Origin: Pseudomonadota bacterium
GTDB taxonomy: Bacteria > Pseudomonadota > Gammaproteobacteria > DSM-16500
Assembly: GCA_021807565.1 (NCBI GenBank)
Contig: JAKBCU010000002.1
Coordinates: forward strand, 1-57,075
Direction: 5' to 3'
Length of the DNA: 57,075 nt
Within the stretch, counting starts at the first letter, position 1, and each line of letters begins with the position of its first letter. Under the pieces are notes generated by a model that made no database searches, had not been told where the DNA came from, and saw nothing but the letters and a program-made list of their open reading frames with translations. Below are positions 18,395-27,273 of the stretch, in pieces. The position numbers and the translations under genes were made by a program.

Positions 18395-19441
18395 TTATTT
18401 TTGTATAAAAAGATCTTTATTGGAAGTGATTTCTTGCGCGGTTTGGAGGTCTAACCGTTGGCTTTCGACAAGTTGTTGTAAATATTGATCTAATGTACAC
18501 ATGCCTAGCGCTGTGCCCGTTTGAATAGAGGTATACATTTGGGCTGTTTTGTCTTCTCTGATCAAATTTCGTATAGCTGGGGTGCCCAGCATGATCTCAA
18601 AGGCAGCTACACGGCCACCTTCGCGTTTTTTAATCAGCGTTTGGCAGATAACGGCTTGCAATGACTCAGAAAGCACATTACGAATAATATTTTTTTCGTT
18701 ACCTGCAAAGACGTCTACCATACGACTGACTGCTCTAGGAGCAGAGCTTGTATGCAGTGTAGCCATGACTAAGTGACCTGTTTCGGCTGCAGTGAGAGCA
18801 AGTCGAATAGTTTCTAAATCGCGTAACTCGCCGACCAGAATGACATCGGGATCTTCACGCAAGGCTGAGCGTAGCGCAGCGTTAAAATCATGTGTATCCC
18901 GATGTACCTGACGCTGATTGATCAAACATTTTTTATTTTGATGCGTAAACTCAATAGGATCTTCAACGGTAATAATATGGCTAGTTTGATTCATATTAAC
19001 ATAATCGATCATGGCGGCTAGCGTGGTACTTTTACCAGAACCCGTTGGCCCTGTCACAAGAATGAGTCCATTCGGTAACTCTAAGACTTGTTTGAAAATG
19101 GGTGGAAGCTGTAACTCATCGAGTGTTGGAACTTTATCTGGAATGACTCGCAATACAGCAGCTACTCCTTTTATTTGGTGAAAAGCATTTACACGGAAAC
19201 TGGCAACTTTGGGGACAATAATGGCAAAATCATGTTCTAATTCTTTTTCAAATTGGGTTTGTTGTTCTTTATCCATAATGCTGTACACCATGGTTTTGGT
19301 GGCTTCTGCATCAAGAGCAGCGGCGTCTTTAAGAGGAACCAACTCGCCATCAATACGCATCGTGGGCGGCTGACTAGGAGATATATGTAAATCCGAAGCG
19401 TTCATTTTAAAACTGAGTTCAAGTAATTCAGTTATTGTCAT
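18395..19441 (-). CDS. pilT: Type IV pilus retraction ATPase PilT
   Basis: A 348-residue PilT motor that depolymerises pili for twitching and DNA uptake. Walker A GPTGSGKS is at 131-138. The Asp box (TVEDPIEF), Walker B (DPDVILVGELRD) and His box (GHLVMATLHTSSA) are intact. The C-terminal AIRNLIRE motif, required for retraction and absent from PilU, identifies it as PilT. It starts 20 bases after the pilF stop and is probably the last gene of the pilMNOPQ-pilF-pilT unit, an unusual linkage since pilT often stands apart. Confidence 0.95.
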   Translation of the reverse strand: MTITELLELSFKMNASDLHISPSQPPTMRIDGELVPLKDAAALDAEATKTMVYSIMDKEQQTQFEKELEHDFAIIVPKVASFRVNAFHQIKGVAAVLRVIPDKVPTLDELQLPPIFKQVLELPNGLILVTGPTGSGKSTTLAAMIDYVNMNQTSHIITVEDPIEFTHQNKKCLINQRQVHRDTHDFNAALRSALREDPDVILVGELRDLETIRLALTAAETGHLVMATLHTSSAPRAVSRMVDVFAGNEKNIIRNVLSESLQAVICQTLIKKREGGRVAAFEIMLGTPAIRNLIREDKTAQMYTSIQTGTALGMCTLDQYLQQLVESQRLDLQTAQEITSNKDLFIQK

Positions 19442-19460
19442 TTTCTTCTCCTCAGAATGA

Positions 19461-20444
19461 TCATAAGTAAAGCGTACGTACTACAGCTGTTTTTTTCTTA
19501 TTGTAGACATGATAATGGATGACATTTTTTCTTTTTGAAGGTGTTGTTAGAGCAACAGGTTTATGCTGATGGATAGACTTGATGGCAACCGTTTTTGTCT
19601 TTTTTACGACGGGTGCATGAAATAATGCAGCGATGTTTTTTGTTTTAGGTGGATGCGCTTCTAAAACGACGGTTTTTGATTTTATTGTATTTGACGCAGT
19701 CATTGGTTTAGGTTTCGTGGGTAATTGAAAATCTTCAATGGAATACGTATTTTTGCTCGTGGTTGTTTCTCCCAGGAAAGATTGAGCGATTTTGCTCGCA
19801 AGGGTTAAAGACCGTGTATTAGGCGGTGAAATGGCATCAAAGTGATTCAGATTTTTCCTTGCACTGGTCATATCCCCTTTTTTGTAATCCATTTCGGCCA
19901 AATTTAAATAGGAAATAGGGCGATTTGGGTCCTGTTTCAGTGCCAGAGCAAAATACTGATCCGCTAAGGGATGATTTGGAATTTTCAAAGCACACATCCC
20001 AGCATTTTCATAGGCGTCCGCCGGACTGATATAATCAGGATCTTTGACGGCAAGCATAAAGTGTTGGATAGAATCTTCATATCTTCCTTGACGACATAAA
20101 AAAGTACCAAAATTATTTTGTACATCGCCGCGGCTGGGCGCTATTTTGATGGCTTTTACGTAATACTCTTGTGCTTCCTCTTTGTTGCCTGTTGTCTCAA
20201 GAAAATAACCCATGGCATACCAAGGTTCTGGAATATGAGGGGCTTGAGTTAAAGCAAGCAATAGCTTTTGTTTAGCACGTTGCACATTATTCATTTCTAA
20301 ATAAGCAATGCCAAGCCTAACGTTGATTTTGGCAGTAGAAATTTTTGCTTTTTCATCACTTGTGGCGGCACCTGTATCTAACGTGCTACAGGCAGCTAAG
20401 CTTAAATAAATCAGAGTAAACAGAGCGGCTAGACAGACTCGCAT
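19461..20444 (-). CDS. pilF: Type IV pilus secretin pilotin PilF/PilW (TPR lipoprotein)
   Basis: An outer-membrane lipoprotein that helps PilQ assemble. A signal peptide ends in the lipobox LAAC. About six tetratricopeptide repeats span residues 40-215 (for example RLGIAYLEMNNVQRAKQKL and PWYAMGYFLETTGNKEEAQ). Known PilF ends near residue 250. This one has 327 residues because of a basic, low-complexity tail (repeated KTKTV/KKTAV, roughly 230-327). It starts 5 bases after the pilQ stop. Confidence 0.9.
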   Translation of the reverse strand: MRVCLAALFTLIYLSLAACSTLDTGAATSDEKAKISTAKINVRLGIAYLEMNNVQRAKQKLLLALTQAPHIPEPWYAMGYFLETTGNKEEAQEYYVKAIKIAPSRGDVQNNFGTFLCRQGRYEDSIQHFMLAVKDPDYISPADAYENAGMCALKIPNHPLADQYFALALKQDPNRPISYLNLAEMDYKKGDMTSARKNLNHFDAISPPNTRSLTLASKIAQSFLGETTTSKNTYSIEDFQLPTKPKPMTASNTIKSKTVVLEAHPPKTKNIAALFHAPVVKKTKTVAIKSIHQHKPVALTTPSKRKNVIHYHVYNKKKTAVVRTLYL

Positions 20445-20449
20445 AAAAT

Positions 20450-21946
20450 TTAGCTTTCCCCTTTATAAATGGCCGTACCGGCAACTTGGCTTGTAATAAT
20501 TTTTGGGGTAATGAATATTAATAATTCATGTTTTTCATCATGTACACCCTTATGACTAAATAAATATCCCACGACAGGCAGTGATCCCAAAAAGGGAATT
20601 CGATCAACGGTATTTTGTTTAATGGTCTTATAAACACCGCCTAAGACAACGGTTTCATTATTGTCTAATAAAATATTGGACTCTACTTCTTGTGTATTAA
20701 TGGCTGGAATCGAAGTATTGGTGGTGACTGTTCCGACACCGGTACCTTGAGAGCTGCTTGAAATAACGACATTATTACCACGTGTATCTTCTGTCGCTTT
20801 AACACGCAAAACGATTTTATTGTCAGGTGTAATTTGCGGGATAATGGCTAAGCTCAAGACTGCTTTTTTGAAGGTAACACTGGTTGCACCACTGGATGAA
20901 GCTTCTTGATAAGGAATTTCTTCACCGGTTTGAATCATGGCTTTCTGTTGGTTGGAAGTAACGACGCGTGGACTGGCGATGATTTGTGCATGGTTTTCAC
21001 CTTCCAGTGCGGATAATTCTAAATCAAGTAAAATATGACCGACGCGAGCGAGCGCTAAGCCAACACTACCAGGAGTGGATCCATCAAAAAGTGTATTGGC
21101 TTGAACATTAAAGTTTAATCGAGAAGGAAACGGTACATTGCCAATCGGAGTGGTTTGACTGCCTGTTTGAGTCAGCTGACTTGCACCAGCCAGTGTACCG
21201 GATAAATGACGGGTATCACTGACACCAAATTTAACGCCTAATTCTTCTTCGTATGTGGTATCAATATTCACAATACGTGCTTCAATTAACACTTGTCTTG
21301 CAGGGATATCCAATTTTTTAATGGCATGGCTAATGTCATTGATGCTCGATTGAGTGTCTCGAATAATTAAACTGTTGGTTCTGGCATCCACGGCCACTTC
21401 GCCGCGCGGGGTTAATAAACTACTCTCTGTTCCTTTGAGTAATTTTGCTAACGCTACTGCATTGGTATATTTCAACCGTATGAACGTGGACTTTAAAGGG
21501 GCCAAATTCGATAGCGCTTCTTCGGATTGCAATTCTTTTGACTCATTGCTAGCGATATCTTCAATGGTACTGATAAAAATGACATTGCCCACTTGGCGTG
21601 AAGCGAGCGCATGGGTTTTCAAAAGCACATTAAGGGCTTGCCGCCAAGTCACATTTTTCAAATTCAGCGTAATATTGCCTTTGACGGCATCACTAATGAT
21701 AAAGTTTAATCCGGAATTTTTGGCAATAAGTTGCAATAATGATCGTATTTCAATGTTTTGGAAATAAAAAGAGAGCTTGCCTTGTGACGGCGTATCCTCA
21801 CCAAATGAATCGTGTAATTCAGATGGGGTTGCTGCAAATACGGGATGATTACTTTTAAATAAGCTTAGGATAAGAGCAGATGCAATCAGAGCAGATAGAA
21901 TAGCAATGATAATTTTTTTGGTGTTAAGCAAGCCGGCTATCATCAT
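20450..21946 (-). CDS. pilQ: Type IVa pilus outer-membrane secretin PilQ, short form
   Basis: PilQ forms the outer-membrane channel for the pilus. The protein has 498 residues, against 650-750 in most PilQ. A signal/anchor segment (about 10-38) is followed directly by the STN/N0 domain (SFYFQNIEIRSLLQLIAKNS), an N1 secretin domain (about 150-215) and the C-terminal secretin domain. That last domain carries IPYQEASSSGATSVTFKKA and IPFLGSLPVVGYLFSHK. The N-terminal peptidoglycan-binding AMIN domains are missing. Its start overlaps the pilP stop by four bases, so the frame is intact and the shortness is not a sequencing truncation. Confidence 0.94.
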   Translation of the reverse strand: MMIAGLLNTKKIIIAILSALIASALILSLFKSNHPVFAATPSELHDSFGEDTPSQGKLSFYFQNIEIRSLLQLIAKNSGLNFIISDAVKGNITLNLKNVTWRQALNVLLKTHALASRQVGNVIFISTIEDIASNESKELQSEEALSNLAPLKSTFIRLKYTNAVALAKLLKGTESSLLTPRGEVAVDARTNSLIIRDTQSSINDISHAIKKLDIPARQVLIEARIVNIDTTYEEELGVKFGVSDTRHLSGTLAGASQLTQTGSQTTPIGNVPFPSRLNFNVQANTLFDGSTPGSVGLALARVGHILLDLELSALEGENHAQIIASPRVVTSNQQKAMIQTGEEIPYQEASSSGATSVTFKKAVLSLAIIPQITPDNKIVLRVKATEDTRGNNVVISSSSQGTGVGTVTTNTSIPAINTQEVESNILLDNNETVVLGGVYKTIKQNTVDRIPFLGSLPVVGYLFSHKGVHDEKHELLIFITPKIITSQVAGTAIYKGES

Positions 21947-22464
21947 GGCGCATCCTCGAGTTGTAACGTGATAATACGTTGAATGGGCTTGCTTCCATAG
22001 ATAGCATTTTTTTGCTCCTCCATAATATTCATTTTATCAGGATAAATGCTAATTACCTTATTCCCTCTTTCTCCTATGAGATCGCCTTCTTCCACCTGAT
22101 AGATTAAATTATCGGGTGTTATGATAAAACCATAGGTGGTATTACCTTTTGTCAGTGTTCCTATGAATCGTAACATATTTATGGGATAAGCCTGAAGCGG
22201 ATTCGTTTTGATCGCATTTGCTTTCGAAGTCGATTCAGGGGGGGCTTCAAAAGGTGATCTCAATAAATCCGCTTGATATTGAGCTGGAGTGGGCAGAGTG
22301 ATCTCTGGGATGGGTGTGTTTGCAGAATGGCTGTCAGATGTTTTAAGTTGTTTGATATAATTTTGTAAATCGGTAAATTGATCTTCTTTGTTACATGATA
22401 TGCAGATAAGGCTGAAACAGAAAACAATCAGTACGAGTGAAACCGCTTTAAGATGCTGCATCAT
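21943..22464 (-). CDS. pilP: Type IV pilus assembly lipoprotein PilP
   Basis: An inner-membrane lipoprotein that links PilN/PilO to PilQ. It has 173 residues, a signal peptide with lipobox ending ISC (LICISCNKEDQ), then a proline-rich linker. The C-terminal beta domain carries the conserved PLQAYPINMLRFIGTL and EEGDLIGERGNKV segments. Four-base ATGA overlaps with pilO upstream and pilQ downstream show tight translational coupling. Confidence 0.94.
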   Translation of the reverse strand: MMQHLKAVSLVLIVFCFSLICISCNKEDQFTDLQNYIKQLKTSDSHSANTPIPEITLPTPAQYQADLLRSPFEAPPESTSKANAIKTNPLQAYPINMLRFIGTLTKGNTTYGFIITPDNLIYQVEEGDLIGERGNKVISIYPDKMNIMEEQKNAIYGSKPIQRIITLQLEDAP

Positions 22465-23075
22465 AATTTGTCACCCTGGGGTAGCATATAGACAACCAAA
22501 GTCATTTCAGCGGTTAATAAATTTTCTGATTTTGCTATTTCAGCCATCTGCGTGCCCAATGCGTTAGTGTCATCTTTACTTGAGATAGTGAAATTGCTAA
22601 CCACAACAATCCAAGGCATATTTGCCACTTGGCTGATAAAGTCAGCGAGCTGATGATAGGTTCCTATGGCAATGACTTTGATTGGAATTTTTACATATTG
22701 TTGTTCCATTGTTTCATCGCCAGGATTGAATAAATCGAAGTAAATATGATTCCCAGAACCGTATTTTAAAATCTCATTCAATAATTCAGGTAATTGTACA
22801 TGCGTGATGAGCTTTTTTTTCCATCGATTCAACGAACTTTGGAAATTCCACAGTTCTGAAACAAAGTGTTTAGTAGCTTCTTCTTGGCTGATCACTAAAG
22901 CAAGTTGTTGTTTGATGGTATCTTCTTGTTGATGATTGTTGGCTATTTTTGTTTTTAGCCCAGCTAAATCCCAAGCATAACCGATATAAAAAACGATGGC
23001 GAACAATAACACAACAATCAATAGCCGCGTTTTGAGAGGCAAAGCATAGAGTTGTTTAATATGATAATCAGCCAT
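22461..23075 (-). CDS. pilO: Type IV pilus alignment-complex protein PilO
   Basis: A 204-residue bitopic inner-membrane protein. The helix at about 17-35 (LLIVVLLFAIVFYIGYAWDL) is followed by a coiled coil and a periplasmic ferredoxin-like domain. The IPIKVIAIGTYHQLADFISQVANMPWIV segment is the best match to PilO. It pairs with PilN, 7 bases upstream, and overlaps pilP. Confidence 0.93.
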   Translation of the reverse strand: MADYHIKQLYALPLKTRLLIVVLLFAIVFYIGYAWDLAGLKTKIANNHQQEDTIKQQLALVISQEEATKHFVSELWNFQSSLNRWKKKLITHVQLPELLNEILKYGSGNHIYFDLFNPGDETMEQQYVKIPIKVIAIGTYHQLADFISQVANMPWIVVVSNFTISSKDDTNALGTQMAEIAKSENLLTAEMTLVVYMLPQGDKL

Positions 23076-23082
23076 AAGTAAC

Positions 23083-23622
23083 CTAATTTTCCTGTATGAC
23101 TTTTATGACAAATTTCTTTTCATTGGGTGTATTGATTCCTTGAGCAGAGATTTCTGATAAAGTAGGTTGTTTAAAAACAGGCGATTTTTCTATGTTTTTC
23201 ATCAGGCGAGTAATTTCTAAACTCGATTTTGCTTGACCCACCAGGGTAATAGAATTTTGATTTCGAATAATTTTAGTGAGAAAAACATCACTTGGTACGA
23301 CTTTTGTTAATTCATTCAGTAAACGAATCGCTTGGTAACTGGTTTCACGCAATGAAGCAATAAATTGTAGGTCGGTCGTAATGGTCATCTGTATTTGTTT
23401 TTCCTTGCTTAAGCCACCTAATACAACTTGTTCGTTATCGAGAAGGGTTTGTAAATACTGATTTCTTTCTTGAGAATGATGAATAACGCTTTCTAATACC
23501 AAATGTACGATAAACACTGTAAAAATAGCCAAACTGACAATCGCTAACAACAGCAGGCCAAATTTTATTTTTTCAATTTTTCTGGATTCTTCTCGCCAAG
23601 GGAGCAAATTAATATAAGTCAT
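23083..23622 (-). CDS. pilN: Type IV pilus alignment-complex protein PilN
   Basis: A 179-residue bitopic protein. The N-terminal cytoplasmic INLLPWRE motif (residues 4-11) is the sequence that docks into PilM and is diagnostic. One membrane helix follows at about 25-47, then a coiled coil and the periplasmic domain (LNELTKVVPSDVFLTKI). It lies between pilM (15-base gap) and pilO. Confidence 0.95.
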   Translation of the reverse strand: MTYINLLPWREESRKIEKIKFGLLLLAIVSLAIFTVFIVHLVLESVIHHSQERNQYLQTLLDNEQVVLGGLSKEKQIQMTITTDLQFIASLRETSYQAIRLLNELTKVVPSDVFLTKIIRNQNSITLVGQAKSSLEITRLMKNIEKSPVFKQPTLSEISAQGINTPNEKKFVIKVIQEN

Positions 23623-23637
23623 TTTAGCCTTTTCTCA

Positions 23638-24744
23638 TCAATATTTGTTTAAGGCAAGTCCAGCGCACTGCATTAATGTAGGCGCATTGGTTTTGATTTC
23701 TTTTTCATCAATATCAGGAGACAATGTAAGATGCTTTAATGGGTTGGCCAGTTCTGTATCCATATTTAATTCTTTTTGAATAAAAGCGACAATGCCCGGT
23801 ATTGTCGCACAGTCCCCGCTGATAATTAATTTTTGAATATTGATATTGGGCCTACTTGAATAGAAAAAATGAACGGCATGACGGAGATGAGAAATTAAAT
23901 TTTCTCTCAAAATAGCATTGTACTCCACTGATTCTTCCACAGGGGAGGAAGGTTCCTTATTGCCTTCCTCAGAGATTTTTAGGTTGGCTTTATCAGTTAA
24001 ATATTTATTGATTTGTGTCATCAGGCGCAACCCATCATAGCTTTGATCATGCGCATAAATTAAATGGCCTTCATGAACGACGATAAGGGAGCTCAAATTC
24101 ACATTCAAATTAAGCACGGCAATCGTGTTGAGTAATTGTGTTTTGTCAAGAACAAGTGGAATGGCTCGTTCTAGAGCGTAACAGTTTACTTCAACCACTT
24201 TGGCGGAGAGTCCGGCCGTTTGTAAGGTATCTAAATAGGGTTTGATATGTTCTTTGCGACAGGCAACTAAAATCAGTTCAGCTTGTTTTTGATCGGGGAC
24301 GAGGGATGGAACGACTGTGAAATCTAAATAAATTTCACCAATCAAATCGGGAAAATGACGGCTAGCTTCAAGCCAAGCACGAGATTCAATTTCATCTGAG
24401 TTTAAACGGCTATCGATAGCGATATTTTTAACTAATGCAAGTGATCGTGGAATGGCAAATGAAGCAGTCATTGTTTTTGTCGAAGATAGCTTTACCATGC
24501 TTTTTATCAGATCCCCCAATGCCTCGGTGTTTTTTATTTCATCTTTAACAATAGCACCGATAGGCGTGGGAGCGATTGAAAAATATTCCAATCGATACGG
24601 TTCTTCTACCGTATTCATTTTCATTAATTTTACAGATAACGGATTAATATCAATCGCTATAATATCGGAAGCAGCCCGCTTCGTGAGTTGTTTCAGATGA
24701 TGACTCAAAAGAGAGACATGTTCTTTTAGCCTATTCAACAGCAA
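23638..24744 (-). CDS. pilM: Type IV pilus actin-like cytoplasmic protein PilM
   Basis: A 368-residue FtsA/actin-like ATPase that binds the PilN tail. Residues about 29-40 (IIAIDINPLSVK) form the phosphate-1 strand, AVLNLNVNLSSLIVV the second and LIISGDCATIPG the adenosine motif. The C-terminus has the ALMQCAGLALNKY-like ending of the family. It uses a TTG start with an excellent AGGAGG site 7-8 bases upstream (24752-24757). It heads the pilM-N-O-P-Q-F-T unit. Confidence 0.93.
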   Translation of the reverse strand: MLLNRLKEHVSLLSHHLKQLTKRAASDIIAIDINPLSVKLMKMNTVEEPYRLEYFSIAPTPIGAIVKDEIKNTEALGDLIKSMVKLSSTKTMTASFAIPRSLALVKNIAIDSRLNSDEIESRAWLEASRHFPDLIGEIYLDFTVVPSLVPDQKQAELILVACRKEHIKPYLDTLQTAGLSAKVVEVNCYALERAIPLVLDKTQLLNTIAVLNLNVNLSSLIVVHEGHLIYAHDQSYDGLRLMTQINKYLTDKANLKISEEGNKEPSSPVEESVEYNAILRENLISHLRHAVHFFYSSRPNINIQKLIISGDCATIPGIVAFIQKELNMDTELANPLKHLTLSPDIDEKEIKTNAPTLMQCAGLALNKY

Positions 24745-24869
24745 AGGATCCCTCCTTTTAGTATCTTTGATGTGCTTTTTGTAAGCAGCTTATCTCATGC
24801 TCACATTCACATGTCACACTTTTCTTTCGGGTGCGCCCGCTGAAATGGAAAAGGATGCGTCATTTAAAA

Positions 24870-24897
24870 ATTATCACGATTGACTATCCCTGTTAAA
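24870..24897 (-). promoter_or_regulatory. Putative pilM promoter overlapping the fimT promoter
   Basis: On the minus strand, TTTAAC (24892-24897) and GATAAT (24870-24875) are 16 bases apart. It would give a leader of about 120 bases. It overlaps the plus-strand fimT promoter, so the two could compete for RNA polymerase. Confidence 0.35.
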
Positions 24898-24908
24898 CCT
24901 ATTATAAA
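24880..24908 (+). promoter_or_regulatory. Sigma-70 promoter of fimT-pilW-pilX-pilV
   Basis: TTGACT (24880-24885) and TATAAA (24903-24908) are exactly 17 bases apart, close to consensus. The Shine-Dalgarno AGGAGA follows at 24918-24923, giving a very short 5' leader. Confidence 0.65.
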
Positions 24909-24932
24909 AACAATTATAGGAGATTGCTACTT

Positions 24933-25439
24933 TTGATAACAAAACGTAATAATCATGGATTGAACTTGATAGAGCTGATGACAGTGCTGTTTATTGCTGC
25001 CGTGCTTTTATTGGCTTCTGTGCCTTATTTTTCTGACATGCTGCAAGAATTTCGGACATCTTCAATAGCAAATAACCTTTATTACACTATCCAATATGCT
25101 CGCAGTGAAGCCATTAAGTCGAATACAAATGTCTATTTATCTTTTTCAACAGGGGATACCTGGTGCTACGGATTGAACAAAAACAGTGCTTGTACTTGCA
25201 CGGTTGCCTCATCTTGTGGACTAGGTGTTTATAGCGCACCAGCTGCACAACAAGTAACCTTATCATTAAGCGGTTTATCAGGAACCTCATTTTATTTTGA
25301 AGGAACGCATGGTGCTGCCAGTGCCTCCCCCACCATTACGCTGACCCCCTATGGGGAATCTTCCTACATTAAAGTGCTCGTATTGCAATTATTAACTCAA
25401 ATGTGTTCCAGTGGAATTAGTGGGTATTGGAAATGCTAA
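24933..25439 (+). CDS. fimT: Type IV minor prepilin FimT/GspH-like
   Basis: A 168-residue minor pilin of the FimT/GspH group, which has been linked to pilus priming and DNA uptake. The short leader MITKRNNHG is cut before LNLIELMTVLF; Glu +5 is kept, while +1 is Leu rather than Phe. FRTSSIANNLYYTIQYARSEAIK is the typical GspH helix. The C-terminal half is Ser/Thr/Ala-rich with several cysteines (ACTCTVASSC). The TTG at 24933 is chosen because AGGAGA is 9 bases upstream, while the TTG at 24924 touches it. It overlaps pilW by 7 bases. Confidence 0.88.
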   Translation: MITKRNNHGLNLIELMTVLFIAAVLLLASVPYFSDMLQEFRTSSIANNLYYTIQYARSEAIKSNTNVYLSFSTGDTWCYGLNKNSACTCTVASSCGLGVYSAPAAQQVTLSLSGLSGTSFYFEGTHGAASASPTITLTPYGESSYIKVLVLQLLTQMCSSGISGYWKC

Positions 25440-26170
25440 AACATCGATCGTTCGGATTTTCATTGATTGAATTAATGATTGCTCTGGTGATAAGCGGAGT
25501 GTTATTTTCTGGCTTGATGGCTATTTTTATTGCAAACCTTGATCATTACCGCCGAACAATTGATATCAATCGATTAACAGAAGAATTGCAAGCCATTATG
25601 TCAGTCATGACAACGGAAATTCGACGGGCAGGGTATTCAGGAACAGCCAATGTAGACATAGGAACTCATACCAATACCAATCCTTTTATGGCAAACGGGG
25701 TTGATATTAATGTGGATGCAACAAAAGATTGTATTTTATTTGCTTATGATCATAACTCGGACGGCATATTGCCTTCCATTAGTAGTTCATATGACGATGA
25801 ACGGTATGGTTTTCGCTTATTAAAAAATCAAGTCATGAATACAGGAACGGCCGCAGTGAATGTCATTCAAACGAGAGGTTATGGCGGAACGTATAGTTGT
25901 ACTCCATCCAGCGGTGATGGTTGGCAAAATTTGAGTGATGTGCATCTCATCAATATCACTAACCTTCAATTTACATTAACGACGGATACGATGACAACAG
26001 GCCCGGGCAGCACAGGTATCGCTATGCGTAGTGTTGATATTACGCTCACGGGGCAGCTTGTCTACGATCCAACGGTAACGGAAACATTAACGGAACATGT
26101 CAAGGTACGAAACGATGAATATATTGGAAATGATGGTGGAGAGGAACAAGTATATCAGGGTAGGCAATGA
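25433..26170 (+). CDS. pilW: Type IV minor prepilin PilW
   Basis: A 245-residue minor pilin. The leader MLKHRSFG is cut before FSLIELMIALVISGVL, a motif common to PilW. TTEIRRAGYSG and the large beta domain with ITNLQFTLTT and SVDITLTG fit the PilW domain. It helps form the pilus initiation complex in the inner membrane. The ATG at 25433 is preferred over an in-frame TTG at 25427. It overlaps fimT upstream and pilX downstream (ATGA). Confidence 0.88.
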   Translation: MLKHRSFGFSLIELMIALVISGVLFSGLMAIFIANLDHYRRTIDINRLTEELQAIMSVMTTEIRRAGYSGTANVDIGTHTNTNPFMANGVDINVDATKDCILFAYDHNSDGILPSISSSYDDERYGFRLLKNQVMNTGTAAVNVIQTRGYGGTYSCTPSSGDGWQNLSDVHLINITNLQFTLTTDTMTTGPGSTGIAMRSVDITLTGQLVYDPTVTETLTEHVKVRNDEYIGNDGGEEQVYQGRQ

Positions 26171-27270
26171 TACATTTATTCAATAAAAATAGTCGATTAA
26201 GTCATCTGTCGGGTGCAGTGACATTGATTTTGACAGTGATATTGCTTGTATTGAGCACATTAATTATTTTTGTGAGCGCCGGTTATAATCGTTTGGAAAC
26301 AAAAGCCACAGCCAACTTTGTTCATAGCCAAGAAGCATTTGAGGCGGCAGAAGCAGGGGAAGAGTTTGCTATTAGTTATTTATCACAACATGCCTCAACC
26401 ATTACAGCAAATCCAGTGTCCGGCTATTTTCCTCCTTATTCTGACTCCAGTACGACGAACATCAGTCTTGCCAATGGGAGCACATTCACGGCGGTTTACA
26501 CAAACCCTAAAGCAAATAATTATAACTTGATTTTAATTACATCGACTGGGACGAGTAGCGATGGTTCGTCTACGCGGGTGATCAAACAACAGGTTATGTC
26601 CGAACCCATTGTGACAAATATACCGACTGCACCGTTGACTTCTGCTGGAAGTGCATCGCTATCAGGAAATTCTAATATTATTAATATTATTAATGATTCT
26701 AATGATGCAAAAACCATTACCTCAGGAGGAGCGGTGAGTTTAAGCGGTAGCTCAAAAACCACCACGAGCACAGGAGGCTCAAGCCCAGGAAATATTGGAT
26801 CGGATATTCAATCGAACAATCCATCGTTGCAAGGAATATCATCGAGTAATTTTTTCCAACAATTTTTTAGTAGCGCAGCATCAAACGTACAAAGTGCGAT
26901 GGCGCATGTGTTTTCATCGGCTACCGGTGCAACTTTATCAGGATTGACCAACACATCTATTTGGGTGAATAATTCGGTTTCTTTATCAGGAAATGTGACG
27001 GTGGGTTCGGCTACCGCACCCGTTTTACTCATTATCAATGGCAGTCTTTCCATTTCAGGAACGGTTAGCATTTATGGTTTTGTGTATGTGACAGGATCAA
27101 CATCGATTTCAGGAAATACAAATATAGTTGGGTCGCTGGCAACAGCAGGCGCAGTTTCTCTCAGCGGAAATATTAAAATCACGTATGATAGTACCATTAT
27201 GAATACCGTTGCAAATAATACCTTGGGGAATACGTATTCAAAAATTCCCGGAACTTGGAGTGATTTCTAA
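26167..27270 (+). CDS. pilX: Type IV minor prepilin PilX, extended with SLSGN repeats
   Basis: The N-terminus (LSG|AVTLILTVILLVLSTLIIF, then AEAGEEFAISYLSQH) is PilX/GspK-like and, as usual for that group, lacks Glu at +5. The family normally has 160-200 residues; this has 367. The extra part (about residues 150-345) is Ser/Thr/Asn-rich and carries at least six copies of a short motif of the type (S/A)(V/I)S(L/I)SG(N/S/T), such as GSASLSGNS and GAVSLSGNI. This suggests a stacked beta or beta-helix surface region. It shares ATGA with pilW and is followed by pilV 3 bases later. Confidence 0.82.
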   Translation: MIHLFNKNSRLSHLSGAVTLILTVILLVLSTLIIFVSAGYNRLETKATANFVHSQEAFEAAEAGEEFAISYLSQHASTITANPVSGYFPPYSDSSTTNISLANGSTFTAVYTNPKANNYNLILITSTGTSSDGSSTRVIKQQVMSEPIVTNIPTAPLTSAGSASLSGNSNIINIINDSNDAKTITSGGAVSLSGSSKTTTSTGGSSPGNIGSDIQSNNPSLQGISSSNFFQQFFSSAASNVQSAMAHVFSSATGATLSGLTNTSIWVNNSVSLSGNVTVGSATAPVLLIINGSLSISGTVSIYGFVYVTGSTSISGNTNIVGSLATAGAVSLSGNIKITYDSTIMNTVANNTLGNTYSKIPGTWSDF

Positions 27271-27273
27271 CCT

